A stretch of 7,853 bases of DNA, from NCBI GenBank assembly GCA_030613165.1, contig JAUWMN010000061.1:1-7853 (forward strand), read 5' to 3'. The notes beneath the pieces were generated by a model. The model made no database searches, was not told the origin of the DNA, and saw only the letters and a program-made list of their open reading frames with translations. A program made the position numbers and the translations under genes. Below, one piece after another: positions 6,570-7,853 of the stretch; positions within the stretch are counted from its first letter, which is position 1; each line of letters starts with the position of its first letter. Source of the stretch: Desulfobacterales bacterium. Its GTDB lineage: Bacteria; Desulfobacterota; Desulfobacteria; Desulfobacterales; C00003106.

Positions 6570-6824
6570 ATGAGTCGGAAAGACAAGTTGTTAGCAAGAT
6601 TGCGACGGCGACCAAGGGATTTTACATGGGATGAACTTACCGTATTGTTAAAATCTCTTGGCTATAAACAAGCAACGTCTGGTAAAACCGGAGGTTCGAG
6701 AAGGCGATTTGTTCATCCGACGGCCGTAACAATTACGTTACATAAGCCACACCCCCAAAATATTCTCAAAATGTATATCATCGATGATATCTTAGGGGTT
6801 CTTAAACAGGAGGGAATGTTATGA
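6570..6824 (+). CDS. hicA: HicA family type II toxin (predicted mRNA interferase)
   Basis: This 84-residue basic protein has the small dsRBD-like fold of HicA toxins, which cleave mRNA and tmRNA and halt translation. Visible features are the helix FTWDELTVLLKSLGY (18-32), the strand region TSGKTGGSRRRFVHP (36-50) and LHKPHP (57-62), then a helix rich in I, L and D. HicA proteins typically use a histidine in a GSH motif near the second strand. Here that position reads GSR, and the nearest histidine is His49 in FVHP, as in the long FTWDEL subgroup. ATG 6570 has GGAGG only three bases upstream, which is closer than usual and may keep toxin translation low. The stop overlaps the hicB start by ATGA. 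Expression is probably controlled by the palindrome upstream. Confidence 0.85.
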   Translation: MSRKDKLLARLRRRPRDFTWDELTVLLKSLGYKQATSGKTGGSRRRFVHPTAVTITLHKPHPQNILKMYIIDDILGVLKQEGML

Positions 6825-7156
6825 AAGATATGATGAGTTACAAAGGATATTATGGCTCGGTTCATTATAGCGATGAAGATCGTGTCTTTCATGGCAAGAT
6901 AGAATTTATTCGTAGTCTTATAAGCTATGAAGGCCGTGATGTGAAAAGTTTACGCAAGGCGTTTGAAGATGCGGTAGACGATTATTTAGAACTCTGCGCT
7001 GAAGAAGGGAAAAAACCAGAAAAACCTTTCAAGGGCAGCTTCAATGTTCGTACAGGAAGTGACCTCCACCGTAAGGCAGCATTGTTTGCCAAAGCTAAAG
7101 GCACTAACCTCAATAACGTTGTAGCTGAAGCACTTGAAAAATATTTGTCCGCGTAA
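6821..7156 (+). CDS. hicB: HicB family antitoxin with ribbon-helix-helix domain
   Basis: This 111-residue protein neutralises HicA and probably represses the operon. Residues 6-65 form the partial RNase H-like HicB domain: YKGYYGSVHYSDED at the start, FHGKIEFI in the middle, then AFEDAVDDYLELC (47-59). Residues 72-110 form a ribbon-helix-helix DNA-binding domain starting GSFNVRTG, continuing LHRKAALFAKAKG and ending in NNVVAEALEKYL. Length and domain order are typical of the long HicB class. The ATG overlaps the hicA stop (ATGA) and has AGGAGGG six bases upstream, a much better placed ribosome site than that of hicA, consistent with antitoxin excess. ATGs at codons 4 and 5 are less likely starts. 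Confidence 0.9.
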   Translation: MKDMMSYKGYYGSVHYSDEDRVFHGKIEFIRSLISYEGRDVKSLRKAFEDAVDDYLELCAEEGKKPEKPFKGSFNVRTGSDLHRKAALFAKAKGTNLNNVVAEALEKYLSA

Positions 7157-7181
7157 TTGCTTTAGTCAGGTAGCTTTCGCA

Positions 7182-7217
7182 GCTTCTCGGAATCCATTCC
7201 ATGCATAAGTGAGAAGC
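7182..7217. other. Interrupted hairpin downstream of hicB
   Basis: GCTTCTC (7182-7188) pairs with GAGAAGC (7211-7217), and directly inside it GGAAT (7189-7193) pairs with ATTCC (7196-7200), leaving a ten-base bulge on one side. It begins 25 bp after the hicB stop. There is no T-run on either side, so it is not a standard intrinsic terminator; it may still protect or slow the transcript end. Confidence 0.35.
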
Positions 7218-7288
7218 CAATAATATCAAAAGGTTGGAGCTATTCTGTCAATAATGAAGACCTGACCCTTCTGCTGTTTCTGTTCTAT

Positions 7289-7853
7289 TCAGGCGTCTCT
7301 TGGTTTAAGGATGGGCAACGGTTCCCATGTGACGAAAGGGGTTATCCGGCGCTTGAAGCGGCCAAGATCATCGTAGTGCATGACGTCGAACACGCCTTCA
7401 TCCTGACTGAAATGCTGGTTAGTCCTGTGCAGCGAGGCGTAAGACGGGATGATTCCGATGTTGTCTTGAGCAAGAAGCCGTTTGCGGACACCCTCCGGAT
7501 CGGCGATAGAAATGGGAAGCTTGGCCTCGTGGATCGCCAGGAACATGCGTATCGTCTCCACCATTCTGCCGATAGATTCGCCTCGCAGCTCAACCTTGAA
7601 ACCCTCTTTCCGATACGGGGACGGGCGCGAAACGGTAAGGTCTATGTGCGTTGTGTTGCCCCCTCGCTTAATCTCCCACGGATGACCGCCGCCGCCTCTT
7701 TTTGGATGCGCGCCGTCGATCCAATCGGCAAACTCCTCCTCGGAATATGGAGCTATGTCTAGAAGCCCTTCGTGCCGGCCGTCGGCATATCGTCCATACA
7801 TCTCTCGACCAGACAAGGAATCATCGGCGGTCTCCTCCTTGCGCTTCCCGGCA
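7289..7853 (-). CDS. Unrecognised protein, C-terminal part (cut by right edge), GC-rich
   Basis: The minus-strand frame is open from the window edge to TGA at 7291-7289, showing 187 residues. I do not recognise the family. The visible part starts AGKRKEET, then has YADGRHEGLLDIAPYSEEEF, GGGGHPWEIKRGGNTTHIDL and later VETIRMFLAIHEAKLPI. GHPWEI and RGGN with a following THI look like conserved core motifs, possibly of an enzymatic or polymorphic-toxin-like domain, but this is only an impression. No signal or membrane helix is visible. An internal TTG at 7816 is a possible start, but AAGGAGGAG lies 15 bases ahead of it, too far, so I favour a gene continuing past the edge. Its GC (about 55-62% in the lines I counted) is well above that of the YcaO region. 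It converges with hicAB, stops 133 bp apart. Confidence 0.55.
   Translation of the reverse strand, partial: AGKRKEETADDSLSGREMYGRYADGRHEGLLDIAPYSEEEFADWIDGAHPKRGGGGHPWEIKRGGNTTHIDLTVSRPSPYRKEGFKVELRGESIGRMVETIRMFLAIHEAKLPISIADPEGVRKRLLAQDNIGIIPSYASLHRTNQHFSQDEGVFDVMHYDDLGRFKRRITPFVTWEPLPILKPRDA

Noticed and set aside
7259..7269. GACCTGACCC as a REP-type element
   Set aside because: Only a ten-base match to a motif recalled loosely, with no paired inverted copy nearby.
7376..7762. 128-codon plus-strand open frame opposite the edge gene
   Set aside because: The region is GC-rich, which lengthens shadow frames. The minus-strand frame continues to the window edge and has more protein-like composition, though neither is proven.

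Overview
The window looks like a chromosomal segment from a Gram-negative, probably anaerobic bacterium, most likely Desulfobacterota (former Deltaproteobacteria). This is inference: it rests on the gene mix (zinc-ribbon rhomboid, FxsA, YcaO, DUF2156, HicAB of the long-HicB type), on genes of moderate GC (mid 40s percent), and on dispersed repeats of a kind I associate with that group. There is no rRNA, tRNA or CRISPR array.

Layout, left to right. (1) A minus-strand gene runs off the left edge. It encodes an exported N-terminus with a coiled coil and three membrane helices, probably an MscS-type mechanosensitive channel. (2) A 478-bp gap follows, with a plausible promoter for that gene. (3) A plus-strand 238-residue flavin/NAD(P)H oxidoreductase of the ferredoxin-NADP reductase fold. 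(4) A convergent minus-strand fxsA. (5) A gap holding a long near-perfect inverted repeat of GCGCAAAG-type units. (6) A plus-strand gene pair: a 575-residue YcaO-domain protein and, 16 bp later, a 301-residue DUF2156 (GNAT-fold) protein. (7) A 142-bp MITE-like element with 16-bp terminal inverted repeats and a 5-bp target duplication, sitting exactly between two convergent genes. (8) A minus-strand zinc-ribbon rhomboid protease. (9) A plus-strand hicA-hicB toxin-antitoxin operon with a strong palindrome overlapping its promoter. (10) A GC-richer, unrecognised minus-strand gene that remains open to the right edge.

How the genes work together. Only two groups look like functional units. YcaO plus DUF2156 combine an ATP-dependent amide-activating enzyme with a GNAT-fold protein related to aminoacyl-tRNA-dependent transferases. 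This suggests an uncharacterised peptide, protein or lipid modification, but no precursor peptide is visible. HicA and HicB overlap by ATGA and probably autoregulate through the palindrome. The remaining genes (channel, oxidoreductase, FxsA, rhomboid) appear to be separately transcribed housekeeping or envelope genes. The right end (hicAB, the GC-rich gene) has an accessory-region character.
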